Source: Adlercreutzia murintestinalis (GTDB lineage Bacteria; Actinomycetota; Coriobacteriia; Coriobacteriales; Eggerthellaceae). From it: 40,314 nucleotides of DNA. The position numbers and the translations under genes were made by a program. The stretch spans positions 1-40,314 of the forward strand of contig NZ_CALPCC010000020.1 of NCBI RefSeq assembly GCF_943192905.1, given 5' to 3'. This document shows, in pieces, positions 23,620-31,524 of the stretch (position 1 is the first letter of the stretch; each line of letters begins with the position of its first letter). The notes under the pieces were generated by a model, which saw only the letters and a list, made by a program, of their open reading frames with translations, was not told the DNA's origin and made no database searches.

Positions 23620-23654
23620 TGATATCAATGCTTATAATGATATCAATGATATCA
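23620..23654. promoter_or_regulatory. Triple TGATATCA operator of the VapBC pair
   Basis: Three perfect eight-base palindromes TGATATCA at 23620-23627, 23638-23645 and 23647-23654, with centres 18 and 9 bases apart. They begin 11 bases upstream of the antitoxin ATG. A -10-like TATAAG (minus strand, complement of 23631-23636) lies between the first and second copies, so binding of the antitoxin would block the promoter. Confidence 0.75.
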
Positions 23655-23735
23655 TCCGTGTAGCGTTTTGTACAGAATACTCCACCCGCCCACGGCCTTT
23701 TCTTTGAGCGGGAAAGCGCCGGTAGGGAGTGCTCT

Positions 23736-23813
23736 GCTCGCTGAAGCTCTGGCGGAGACGAAGCGTTCTCTAAGGTTGCATTGGCGGCAAAGCGCTCGCT
23801 GAAGCTCTGGCGG
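23736..23813. repeat. 20-base direct repeat in an intergenic region
   Basis: GCTCGCTGAAGCTCTGGCGG occurs identically at 23736-23755 and 23794-23813, 58 bases apart. The intergenic stretch 23655-23894 that contains it shows no gene. It is a likely remnant of a duplication at the island edge. Confidence 0.65.
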
Positions 23814-23894
23814 TGGTTTGATGCGCTTCATCGATCGTGCGTGATGAAGCTGGCCCTTTCCGCGCTTCGCTATCGCAAGAGAAGATCGACTGGC

Positions 23895-25514
23895 TTACCT
23901 CACCACGGCAAGGTTCGCGCTGGCCAACAGCGCTGGAATGCTGCGCACGGCCGAGCGGTTCCATTCGCGCGCGTGTTCAGGTAAGTCTTCCCATGGAACG
24001 AGATAAGGGCTCAACTTCTGAGCAGTATCCTTGTTCGGGCCATATGACCATCCTGCCTTTTCGCGCTCTGCTATCCAGCGGCGATGCTCGAGAATAGCCA
24101 AGCACTCGATCTCGCTTTCTGAGAGTTCGCTCACGCACCGTTCGGGGTAGCTGCTGCCAGCTGGCGCTATCTCATAGCGCAGAACAGCGAGCTTATCGTG
24201 CAGGCTCGCGATGAAGGCGATGCTGGAATCGCGCAGATCGGTGGGCATATGCGCAAAGGTGGCGTATGCCGGAGGCGTATCGCATGCCGCTCGGTCGGCG
24301 GCATAGCGGCTGAAAGAGGTGCGAGCGAGTTCTGTCATAACGTCGCTTTTGACAGGAGCTCCTGACGCGTTGATGAGCTCGGGCGCATCTGCGAGCAGCG
24401 GGCGAGCGTAGGCAGGTCCATAGAGGGCGCAGACGAGGAAATTCCAGATGAGCTGTTCTTTGCTGATCAGCCATGCTGGCAGATCGGCTCCGTATCCATC
24501 TACTTCAAACGTTGGATGAGAGGCGCGCGCGTTCGCTATGATCTCAAGAAGAGCGGAGATGCTCGCCTCGCTCAGGTGGTTGTCTTCGCTCGAGATGTCA
24601 TATTGGTAGGCGTCGATGGCCTCGTAGCATGAATCGAGAAAGTAGCGACAGGCTGCTTCGCTGTGGCCCAGTTCGAGGAAGCGCTCGTGCATATGCTCTG
24701 CGATCACGCTCAAGATGTCGCAGTCATCCCACCAAGGGCCATTGACGAGCTCTATCTTTCCCTGAAGACACCAAGCCGGAAGGATGTCGAAGAGCGCGTC
24801 GAGCGCCCCTTTGGTGGAGAGCGCTTCGTACGCTTCGACCTCCAGCCTCATGGTGCTTTCGAGGGCGGCGAGCGCTTGGAGGGCGGTCGGAGGCTCAAGA
24901 TCGTTCTGCTCAAGCTCATGTATGGCGTCTTTGAAGGCGGGCAACGGTCCTTTGCTTCGCCCCTTCTTCTGCGCTCCGCGCCGGTTGTTGATGGCGAAGG
25001 GCGGGCAGAAACGCTCGAACGTCGCGGTGGTTTCTTCGGGAGCGAGCGTGTTGAGCTTGAGCGTGTGGGTGGTCCAGACCGAGATGGCGCGCAAGCAGAT
25101 GCGTGCGCTTTCCGGATGCGTGCATGCGGCCACGATGCGGTCCTCGTAGGCTGCGCGCCAGTAATTGGCATTGAAGAGCAGACGATCGAGGGCAGCATGG
25201 GTGCCGCGGCTCAGCCCCGCTCGGTCGTCAGAGATAACCGCAGCATCATGCTTGCGCTGTACAGCGTTGCGCTCATGTCGCTGTTGGAGGGAGGCGCTCA
25301 AAGCGATCTTCACGATTTCGATCGGCTTGAGGCCGTCTTCGCGACGGCTCGCTTCTCGATCGAGCGCGTTGCGCACAGCGCCTACCGGTGAAGAGATATG
25401 AGCATGTTGTTGAGCCATGGATGATTTACCTACCATGCAGTTCGCTTGAGCGCGATGGCGAGCGCGAGCACATTCCGACGTTTCAAGATGATAGAGAGCA
25501 TTCTTACGAACCAT
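23895..25514 (-). CDS. RyR-domain protein paired with the TIR protein
   Basis: 539-residue protein whose last 69 residues match a bacterial RyR (ryanodine-receptor repeat) domain: LEHRRWIAEREKAGWSYG, then SPYLVPWEDLP and a final IPALLASANL helix. RyR domains in bacteria bind nucleotide-like ligands or proteins and occur in predicted conflict systems. The first ~470 residues are helical and not recognised; they contain several WW/W motifs (GPWWDDCDILSVIAEHMHERFLELGHSEAACRYFLDSC is split by charged turns) and no membrane span. The start is taken as the ATG at 25514, overlapping the TIR gene stop by 11 bases; ATGs at 25436 and 25418 are alternatives. It is the second gene of the TIR operon. Confidence 0.72.
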   Translation of the reverse strand: MVRKNALYHLETSECARARHRAQANCMVGKSSMAQQHAHISSPVGAVRNALDREASRREDGLKPIEIVKIALSASLQQRHERNAVQRKHDAAVISDDRAGLSRGTHAALDRLLFNANYWRAAYEDRIVAACTHPESARICLRAISVWTTHTLKLNTLAPEETTATFERFCPPFAINNRRGAQKKGRSKGPLPAFKDAIHELEQNDLEPPTALQALAALESTMRLEVEAYEALSTKGALDALFDILPAWCLQGKIELVNGPWWDDCDILSVIAEHMHERFLELGHSEAACRYFLDSCYEAIDAYQYDISSEDNHLSEASISALLEIIANARASHPTFEVDGYGADLPAWLISKEQLIWNFLVCALYGPAYARPLLADAPELINASGAPVKSDVMTELARTSFSRYAADRAACDTPPAYATFAHMPTDLRDSSIAFIASLHDKLAVLRYEIAPAGSSYPERCVSELSESEIECLAILEHRRWIAEREKAGWSYGPNKDTAQKLSPYLVPWEDLPEHAREWNRSAVRSIPALLASANLAVVR

Positions 25515-27774
25515 TGGGCAATCCGGTATAGGTGTATTCGTGAGGGTTGTGCACGATGGAGGTATGGCCGCCATTTCCCGCATAGACGCTGAGCAGTTCG
25601 TGCGCCTCTGCGATGAGCACGTCGAGAGAGACGGCTGCCGTCTCATCTGCTGGGCGGCTGTCGAAGTGATAGACCATGAGGTAGTCGGTGGGGGCAGCGC
25701 ATTTTGCCAAGGCGAGAAAGGCATCGCCATGCCATTCGAAGGAGACCTCGTCGACCGGGCAGGGGAGCACCGTGCGTAGGAGGCTGCTATTGGAAGGTGC
25801 GTCATCGGGGGAAGAAACGCTCAGGATCCCGTCCGCGCTTGCGGTGAAGAGAAGCGAGCGATCGTCGCCGAGCCAGCTTGCGTTCGCCCCCACGCAGGCA
25901 GCCGAAAGGTCCTTTGAGTACATCTCGATGCCATCCGAGAGCCGCACGACTTTCAGGCTGTTGCCAACGGCGGCGACAGCGGCGCGCTCGCCATTATAGG
26001 TGATGATTTGCTTGACCTTGGGAAACGGGGCCAGCACGCTCGGCTGAGGCTGCGTGTTGGCGAAGTAATCGTCGTAGGTTCCGGTGTTACTCCAGAGCAG
26101 CTCCCTGTTCTGCGCGCAAACGACCGAGTACGGCTGGTTCTGACCGTAGGAGTCGTCGGCTCTGTCGGTGGCAGCTGCAACGATGATGTCTGATTCGCCG
26201 TTCAACGACAGGATCATGTGGTCGGTCGCCTTGATGCCATCGATCGTGCCTGTCTGGAAGTCGGCGTTCAGAATGAGGCCACCCATTCCCAGGTAGGCCC
26301 TGTTCGTCTCGTCGTTCAGGAAGCTCGGGAGGAAACTCGGGTAGTCGATCAGAGCCTCGCTCTCCATTTCCACCCAGTCGATCGCTTCTCCTGTTGTGGT
26401 GTCGATGAGGCCCGCAAGGAGCGACTCACCCTCGAAAATGGTGAAGAGCGCGATCTGGTCTCCGTCTTCGGAGATGGCGAACGAGCTGACGGGTATGCTC
26501 TCTTCTTGCCACAGCGCTTCGCCGGAAACAGCATCGAAGCAAACGAGGTTGCCGTCTCCGGAGCGGTTGACGATCAGCAGCTTGTCTGGTCCTGCTGCGG
26601 CCATCGCCCATTCGTTCGCGATGGAGCGGGTGGGCTGCTCCGCATCGCCTTCATAGTGCGTGAGGTCAATCGAGAACCGAGGTGTTCCCGTGAGTAAGTC
26701 GAAGACGCTTACCGTGCGCGAATCGTCCAGGATGGCTATCCACGTTCCTGTGATGCTGGTGGCGAATGAGGCTACCTCGCCTGGCGTTCGCAAGAGAAAG
26801 CTGGGACGCCAGGTCCCTTCGCTTGGTGCGGGGTAGAGTTGGACCGCATCTTCTAGCGCGGTCTGCGCTTCCGGAACGAGGGGACGACTGGTGTCGGTGC
26901 TCGAAGCGGGTAGCGCGGCTAGCGCGGTCTCGATGGCGGTCATGCGGTCACCCTGCGCGAGCTGCTGATGCGATCGCGCCGCAAGATCCCGGGATTCGGC
27001 CGTTAGCTGTTCGGCGGAAGGCGAGAGCCCCCACGCCACGAGTGCCGCTATGATGCTGGCAATGGCGAGCGCTCCCGCCGCTCCCAGGGCGACGCGCCTG
27101 CGTTGTCGCCTGCGTTGGCGTTGTCGCAGGTCGTCGTATCCGCAGCCCGCGACCGCAGCGATCACGCGGAGCATTTCCGCCCCGTGCTCGCGGGCTGACT
27201 CGGGACGAAGGTCTGCTGCGAGCGGTTCGGTGGGTTCCGCCACAAGAGTTCCATCGGCGCTCACGATATGCTTGCTCTTGAGGATAGCGGGGATGCTTTC
27301 AGATGAGCTGCCGTTTGCGAGCACGGCTATAATGCGCTGGCGTCCATGCAGCCGCAAGAACTCTTCGATCTCGCGCCGCACCCACGGGCTGTCGTTGGTG
27401 TCGGGCGTGCAGATGACGATCAGCGTGCGCGACTGGTCAAGCGCCTGCCGGATGTGTTCGGGCAGCGAATGCGAAGCCGCGAGCTCATCTTCGTCGCGGA
27501 AGCATCTTCCGAGCGTGCGCGTTGTTTCGGTATTCGATGGGAGGCCGAAGGGGTTCGGCTCATCTTTGCGGCGCACGTTTTTGGGCAGTTTGAACCCTTC
27601 GATGGCCCGCTGCACCTTCTGCGCTATCGCTTTGTCGCGCGGAAGATGTCGATAGCTGATGAACGCTGCGTATTTGAATTCCTGGGTTTCGCCAACTGCC
27701 ATTTGCCTGGTTCCGCAAATGGGGCAGAAAGGAGAGCCGTCGGGCATTTCGCTATGACATGAGAGGCATCGCAT
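25504..27774 (-). CDS. Zinc-ribbon / TIR / transmembrane / beta-propeller protein
   Basis: 756-residue protein with four parts. A zinc ribbon uses Cys3, Cys6, Cys17 and Cys20 (MRCLSCHSEM and FCPICG). The TIR domain spans about residues 34-155 (KYAAFISYRHLPRDKAIA; CFRDEDELAASHSLPEHIRQAL; SRTLIVICTPDTNDSPWVRREIEEFL), with E135 the candidate catalytic Glu of NAD-cleaving TIRs. An Arg-rich stop-transfer and a membrane helix lie at about 221-250. The rest is probably extracytoplasmic, with WD40/PQQ-like propeller repeats (about 330-740; VSVFDLLTGTPRF, VCFDAVSGEALW). The start ATG at 27774 lies seven bases after a perfect TATAAT, suggesting a leaderless mRNA; GTG at 27792 is the longer alternative. 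A RyR-domain gene follows. A membrane-bound sensor with a TIR effector is inferred. Confidence 0.8.
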   Translation of the reverse strand: MRCLSCHSEMPDGSPFCPICGTRQMAVGETQEFKYAAFISYRHLPRDKAIAQKVQRAIEGFKLPKNVRRKDEPNPFGLPSNTETTRTLGRCFRDEDELAASHSLPEHIRQALDQSRTLIVICTPDTNDSPWVRREIEEFLRLHGRQRIIAVLANGSSSESIPAILKSKHIVSADGTLVAEPTEPLAADLRPESAREHGAEMLRVIAAVAGCGYDDLRQRQRRRQRRRVALGAAGALAIASIIAALVAWGLSPSAEQLTAESRDLAARSHQQLAQGDRMTAIETALAALPASSTDTSRPLVPEAQTALEDAVQLYPAPSEGTWRPSFLLRTPGEVASFATSITGTWIAILDDSRTVSVFDLLTGTPRFSIDLTHYEGDAEQPTRSIANEWAMAAAGPDKLLIVNRSGDGNLVCFDAVSGEALWQEESIPVSSFAISEDGDQIALFTIFEGESLLAGLIDTTTGEAIDWVEMESEALIDYPSFLPSFLNDETNRAYLGMGGLILNADFQTGTIDGIKATDHMILSLNGESDIIVAAATDRADDSYGQNQPYSVVCAQNRELLWSNTGTYDDYFANTQPQPSVLAPFPKVKQIITYNGERAAVAAVGNSLKVVRLSDGIEMYSKDLSAACVGANASWLGDDRSLLFTASADGILSVSSPDDAPSNSSLLRTVLPCPVDEVSFEWHGDAFLALAKCAAPTDYLMVYHFDSRPADETAAVSLDVLIAEAHELLSVYAGNGGHTSIVHNPHEYTYTGLPNGS

Positions 27775-27781
27775 ATGGATG

Positions 27782-27787
27782 ATTATA
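27782..27787 (-). promoter_or_regulatory. Perfect -10 box of the TIR operon
   Basis: TATAAT on the minus strand (complement of 27782-27787). Seven bases separate it from the ATG at 27774, so transcription would begin at or next to the start codon. No clear -35 was found 16-19 bases upstream. Confidence 0.6.
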
Positions 27788-27910
27788 GCCACTTCTGCTG
27801 CTCGCTCGATCTAGTGCGGTCGCATTTGCTGTTCTTCTGATTGCCCAATGGGTCTCTGTTTCACGTTATACCCTGTATGCATCGATTTATGGTGAAAGCG
27901 GGAGGCGTAG

Positions 27911-28123
27911 ATGCATATCGACGACGACAATATTTGGACTTTTGTCGGTATAGCTCTTGTCGTCGTGTGGGCGATCGGCTTTTTCGTTTGGCAAGATCCG
28001 ATTTGGCCTCTTACGATCCTTTTCAATTTGTTGGGAGATCTCGGGCTCGGGCACGGTACGTCCACAGGCTATCCCTGGGAAAACGACTCTGCTGGCAAGT
28101 TTCCGCACTCTCGATATCAGTAA
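27911..28123 (+). CDS. Small membrane protein
   Basis: 70-residue protein of unknown function with one or two hydrophobic segments (about residues 10-28, FVGIALVVVWAIGFFVW, and 30-44) and a polar C-terminal tail. The start is supported by GGGAGG at 27900-27905, five bases before the ATG. It is divergent from the TIR operon across a 136-base gap, so it could be an accessory membrane component, but nothing beyond position supports that. Confidence 0.6.
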   Translation: MHIDDDNIWTFVGIALVVVWAIGFFVWQDPIWPLTILFNLLGDLGLGHGTSTGYPWENDSAGKFPHSRYQ

Positions 28124-28154
28124 GGTCTGACAAATGCAAGAAAGGGGCGATTTC

Positions 28155-28385
28155 TTAAAATTGGAAAAGGTCTGAATGAAAGAATTCCTCAAGCGTGATG
28201 TCGAAGCCGGTGACGATCTTCTCCAGATTGACGAGCGAGATGTTCCGTTTGCCGGTCTCCACTTCGGCAAGATATGAGCGCGCCATGCCAATGCTCCATG
28301 CGAAGCGCTCTTGGCTCATGCCGGCTTGGTCGCGCAATTCTTTGATACGCAGCCCGGCCTGTATGCGGATGTCGTTATCCCCCAT
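28155..28385 (-). CDS. XRE-family helix-turn-helix regulator
   Basis: 76-residue Cro/CI-type DNA-binding protein. The helix-turn-helix is IKELRDQAGMSQERFAWSIGMARSYLAEVETGKRN, and the following LVNLEKIVTGFDITLEEFF is typical of small XRE repressors. The ATG has GAAAGG upstream on the minus strand. It is divergent from the low-GC cassette that begins near 28500, so it is a candidate regulator of that cassette. A GATAAT (complement of 28415-28420) may be its -10. Confidence 0.88.
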   Translation of the reverse strand: MGDNDIRIQAGLRIKELRDQAGMSQERFAWSIGMARSYLAEVETGKRNISLVNLEKIVTGFDITLEEFFHSDLFQF

Positions 28386-28499
28386 GGGTGCCTTTCGTCA
28401 GGCATCCATGGTCTATTATCGCGTGTGTTAAGATACACCGATATAAGTGACAATCTGCAAAGAGATTTATTTGAAGATGAAGAGAAATGGATTTCGGAT

Positions 28500-29156
28500 A
28501 TGACGTCTCAAGGCACCCAGCAAATCATGAGACGCTACCAAAAATTGATGGCCGATAAAGGATGCCGTGTTTACAATGGCACCCTATCTTACTTCTTGCG
28601 GCCAAGCTGGATTCAGCATAATTCAGATTGGTCTCCCCGGGTTGATCCGGCGTTTGATCGACTTGCTAGCGATGCGCTTTCGCCGGCGCTCGAAGCGCTT
28701 CGCATATTGCCGGCCATGGTATCTGCTGTATCGGATTTCCCTAAAGAGAATGTTGGTTGCGTGTCAATTTCCAGCGATGCTTATCAAGAGAGTTATCAGG
28801 CAATCATGCAGATAGGCGTTTTTGCGGACAGCGACCTTAATGAAACGATGTGGCGTCTCTCGAATGCAGATATGCAAGCATTGGGGTATTCTCCGATAGA
28901 CAATCACTCGCAGTTGTCGAGCCGTTTAACAATTTCGACTGGTATCGTCCCGATGGATTCATTGCGAGAGTTCACTGCGCTTCGTATTATTCAAGCCTTT
29001 GTTCAGCATGATTCAGATATATATGTAATCCGATTTAATAGCTACATTCCCACCCCTAATGACGATTGCTCTTATGACGACTATGTTTTCTTTGGATGTC
29101 CATCAAAGGCAGGTTTTACAGATTTCGTTTTGAATCAAGTCAGGACTCCCTTATAA
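28500..29156 (+). CDS. Unknown protein, first gene of the AT-rich cassette
   Basis: 218-residue soluble protein that I do not recognise. It starts at MTSQGTQQIMRRYQKLMADKG. The frame is open upstream to 28311, but that part is antisense to the XRE gene. The stretch 28411-28499 could supply a longer N-terminus from a GTG near 28425. It is mixed alpha/beta and rich in aromatic residues. No ribosome-binding site is clear at 28500. Base composition drops sharply here relative to the flanks, and codon use favours A/T endings, both signs of recent transfer. It lies 38 bases upstream of the ankyrin gene in the same direction. Confidence 0.55.
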   Translation: MTSQGTQQIMRRYQKLMADKGCRVYNGTLSYFLRPSWIQHNSDWSPRVDPAFDRLASDALSPALEALRILPAMVSAVSDFPKENVGCVSISSDAYQESYQAIMQIGVFADSDLNETMWRLSNADMQALGYSPIDNHSQLSSRLTISTGIVPMDSLREFTALRIIQAFVQHDSDIYVIRFNSYIPTPNDDCSYDDYVFFGCPSKAGFTDFVLNQVRTPL

Positions 29157-29194
29157 AAATGGGCGAGAAAAGTCATTCAAAAAGGAAATAAACC

Positions 29195-29794
29195 ATGCAG
29201 TTAACCCCCATACATTTTGCAGTTGTTGATGCATGCAGTAATGGAAATTATGGCACTCTGAGTATGCTTATAGAGGCTGGTGCCGACGTCGATGCCAGAG
29301 GACCTTCCTGCATTTCTCCCATTGACCTTGCTTTAGCTGGCAATAGCTTGCACGTGCTGGATCTATTGATAAGGGCAGGTGCAGATGTGAACAGAACCGG
29401 TAGCGATGGATTTCCTCCACTATATTGGGCCGCAGTGAGCTCTGGGGACAAGTACTTGCTAGTGCAGCGGCTGATTGATGGAGGGGCTATCGTTGATGTA
29501 AAAACGCACGAGGGTCTTACTCCTTTATATGTTGCAGCGCAGGTTGGGAATTACAAATCGATTGAAGTATTGTGCCGAAATGGGGCAGATGTGAATTTCA
29601 AGACTCGAACGGGCAATGCACCACTGAGCAATGCAAGCGAGGAAGGTCAGCTTGAAGCCGTAAAGAAGTTGATCGAATTCGGGGCAAACGTAAACGCCAG
29701 AAATGGCAAGGGCAATTCTGCATTAGACCAGGCATTGAAGCTCGGTCATTATGAAGTGGCGCAGTTCCTGTCTCAAGTTCAGTGTGGCCGCTAA
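29195..29794 (+). CDS. Ankyrin-repeat protein
   Basis: 199 residues made almost wholly of five to six ankyrin repeats. Repeated cores such as LIEAGADVDARG, LIRAGADVNRTGSDGFPPLYWAA, LIDGGAIVDVKTHEGLTPLYVAAQ, LCRNGADVNFKTRTGNAPL and LIEFGANVNARNGKGNSAL are spaced about 33 residues apart. There is no signal peptide or membrane segment, so it is probably a cytoplasmic protein-binding scaffold or an immunity/inhibitor-type partner. AAAAAGGAAATAAACC precedes the ATG. It sits inside the AT-rich cassette. Confidence 0.9.
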   Translation: MQLTPIHFAVVDACSNGNYGTLSMLIEAGADVDARGPSCISPIDLALAGNSLHVLDLLIRAGADVNRTGSDGFPPLYWAAVSSGDKYLLVQRLIDGGAIVDVKTHEGLTPLYVAAQVGNYKSIEVLCRNGADVNFKTRTGNAPLSNASEEGQLEAVKKLIEFGANVNARNGKGNSALDQALKLGHYEVAQFLSQVQCGR

Positions 29795-29875
29795 TCGAAG
29801 AAAATATAGTCCATTACTGAGGGTGGGCGCATTAACAGAAAAGTTTGCTAGCTACGGAGGAGTGCATACTGAAAT

Positions 29876-30559
29876 ATGAACGGTATCCTTAATTTTTATT
29901 TTCTAGCCATTAGTATTTGCGAGGCTGCCATAGAAGCTTCTGATTGCACAACAGATTTTGAGCGTCGTGCTATTGCAGCCATGAGAAATGACATAATTCC
30001 TCGTCTTAAGGCCACCGCCGTCATGATGACCGAAGGATCCGGCAACGCGACTGTCGATGTAGCCATTGCATGTGCTGATTTGAGCACGGCATGCAATACT
30101 GTCATCTCAGCTCTCAACGGGTCGACCCAAGAAGAGCGCAATGTCATTTCCAACGCAAAAGGAATGATAAGCACTTTGCAGAGTCAGCTGCGACAGCAAG
30201 GCGTTCCGATCACTATTCCTATTGGAAGGTATGGTGAGCCGATTCCTCAAGTGATAAGTAGTGCGTCTGTTCCTTCGAGAACATCGTCATCTTCAAGCGG
30301 TTGCTATATTGCGACAGCCGCGTATGGCTCGTATGATTGCCCGCAAGTTTGGGTTTTACGTCGATACCGTGATGAGACGCTTGCTAAGAGCAATATAGGT
30401 CGTGCGTTCATAAGGGCCTATTATGCGATAAGTCCGAAGTTTGTAAGCGTATTTGGCAAAGTGAACGCAGTTAATCGATTTAACCGTGGTGTCTTAAATC
30501 GCCTTGTCTCATGTTTGCTGCGAAAGGGATATTCCGATCAGCCCTATCAAGACAGATAG
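29876..30559 (+). CDS. CFI-box-CTERM domain protein
   Basis: 227-residue protein with a C-terminal CFI-box region: GCYIATAAYGSYDCPQVWVL followed by RRYRDETLAKSNIGRAFIRAYY, then a basic amphipathic or membrane-associating tail. The family name refers to the C-F/Y-I-A-T-A-A-Y-G core; its function is not established. The N-terminal ~95 residues are helical, with two short Cys-containing segments, and a Ser-rich linker (about 130-142) joins the two parts. The start ATG has no strong ribosome-binding site (GGAGTG about ten bases upstream). It lies in the AT-rich cassette, 81 bases after the ankyrin gene. Confidence 0.8.
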   Translation: MNGILNFYFLAISICEAAIEASDCTTDFERRAIAAMRNDIIPRLKATAVMMTEGSGNATVDVAIACADLSTACNTVISALNGSTQEERNVISNAKGMISTLQSQLRQQGVPITIPIGRYGEPIPQVISSASVPSRTSSSSSGCYIATAAYGSYDCPQVWVLRRYRDETLAKSNIGRAFIRAYYAISPKFVSVFGKVNAVNRFNRGVLNRLVSCLLRKGYSDQPYQDR

Positions 30560-30575
30560 AGGGAAGGTGATTGTC

Positions 30576-30743
30576 ATGTTGGGTGGCGTTCTTATTGCTA
30601 TGGGTCTTCTTTTTCTTATTTCAGGAAAAACAGCATTAGCGTCTCTTGTGGGCATAGCCTTCATTATTGTTGGGGGCATTGTTTTTTGGCGTAATTCCGA
30701 AACAAAGAAATATCTAGATCAAGAAAAGCAGAGGAAAAAATAG
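30576..30743 (+). CDS. Small two-helix membrane protein
   Basis: 55-residue protein with two closely spaced hydrophobic helices (GGVLIAMGLLFLIS and LVGIAFIIVGGIVFW) and a charged C-terminal tail (KKYLDQEKQRKK). The ATG at 30576 has GGGAAGG at 30561-30567; GTG at 30567 is an alternative. It starts 16 bases after the CFI-box gene and is presumably co-transcribed. Size and topology fit a membrane partner, pore-like toxin or immunity protein, but no family was recognised. Confidence 0.6.
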   Translation: MLGGVLIAMGLLFLISGKTALASLVGIAFIIVGGIVFWRNSETKKYLDQEKQRKK

Positions 30744-30814
30744 TATTCCAAAGGCTGTATTGAAAATCGTATTGTCTGCAACGAGGTAACTGCAGTTTGA
30801 ATTAAAGGAGAAGC

Positions 30815-31168
30815 GTGGGTTTATTTGGTGGCCTAAATTCTTGGGCGTTGAAGAAAATGGCAAAAGAAAGCTTTGAAAGGGGATGGCGAAGAGGTTGTGG
30901 ATGCGGTGGACAACCTCCTGTTGGCGCCGTCCGAGCGATAGAAAGAGCGGCAGAAACAGCGGGCCGGTATACCGAATTGAAGAATTACGAAATGGGAATA
31001 GAGGTCCTTTCGGGCAACTTGCAAGATCTTGCAGACGCTCTCAATAAGAACGTGCTTCAGATTGCGGTTGGCGCTGGCGTTTTGTGTGGACTATTCGCAG
31101 AATTCCCGGGATATGAATGGGCCGCATACTATGTAAGCGAATGGGAGTTGTATAAACTCTACAGTTAA
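30815..31168 (+). CDS. Unknown cassette protein with Gly/Cys-rich motif
   Basis: 117-residue protein with GTG start and a good AAAGGAG at 30804-30810. Near the N-terminus is WRRGCGCGGQPP, and the C-terminal half is helical with one moderately hydrophobic segment (LQIAVGAGVLCGLF). I do not recognise the family. It is the last plus-strand gene of the AT-rich cassette and ends four bases from the convergent MazF gene. Confidence 0.6.
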   Translation: MGLFGGLNSWALKKMAKESFERGWRRGCGCGGQPPVGAVRAIERAAETAGRYTELKNYEMGIEVLSGNLQDLADALNKNVLQIAVGAGVLCGLFAEFPGYEWAAYYVSEWELYKLYS

Positions 31169-31172
31169 TCGC

Positions 31173-31523
31173 TTAGATTTCTTCTAGTCCTAATAAGACT
31201 AGCACATAGGACATGACCCTTTCTAGCGTGGCGTCGTCCATGGGGCCAATCACTTCCAACGTTCCCTCGCGTTCGCGTGCGCCTAGGTCCATGGTGCGTA
31301 TGGCCTCGCATTGCACGAAGCCGTAAATCGGGTTGTCCTTGCTGATGGGTACGTGAAGCGGATAGCCGTTATCTCGTGAGGTTATAGGCGCTACTAGCGT
31401 AAGCGCTGACATCCGATTCACTTCCCAAGGGCTCAGTACGACGGCGTAATGTCGGCCAGCTGGTTCGTGGCGCTTCGATGGGTCGAAGTCGATGCTGATG
31501 ATATCACCCTGCTCAAGAACCAT
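31173..31523 (-). CDS. mazF: MazF/PemK-type endoribonuclease toxin
   Basis: 116-residue mRNA interferase. The N-terminal LEQGDIISIDFDPSKRHEPAGRHYAVVLSP contains the conserved GDI and the RHYAVVLSP strand. The VAPITSR...YPLHVPI and FVQCEAIRTMDL blocks carry the expected catalytic Arg and Thr/Ser region. It follows the antitoxin gene with a one-base gap (TGATATG), so the pair is translationally coupled. Confidence 0.93.
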   Translation of the reverse strand: MVLEQGDIISIDFDPSKRHEPAGRHYAVVLSPWEVNRMSALTLVAPITSRDNGYPLHVPISKDNPIYGFVQCEAIRTMDLGAREREGTLEVIGPMDDATLERVMSYVLVLLGLEEI

Positions 31524-31524
31524 A

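Noticed and set aside
27841-28158. Alternative 105-codon frame overlapping the small membrane protein at 27911
   Set aside because: Its product is Arg/Ser-rich and it lacks a ribosome-binding site, whereas the 27911 frame has GGGAGG and a clear hydrophobic helix.
28423-28438. GTGT-N8-ACAC as an operator of the XRE gene
   Set aside because: Only five of eight half-site positions match; too weak to distinguish from chance.
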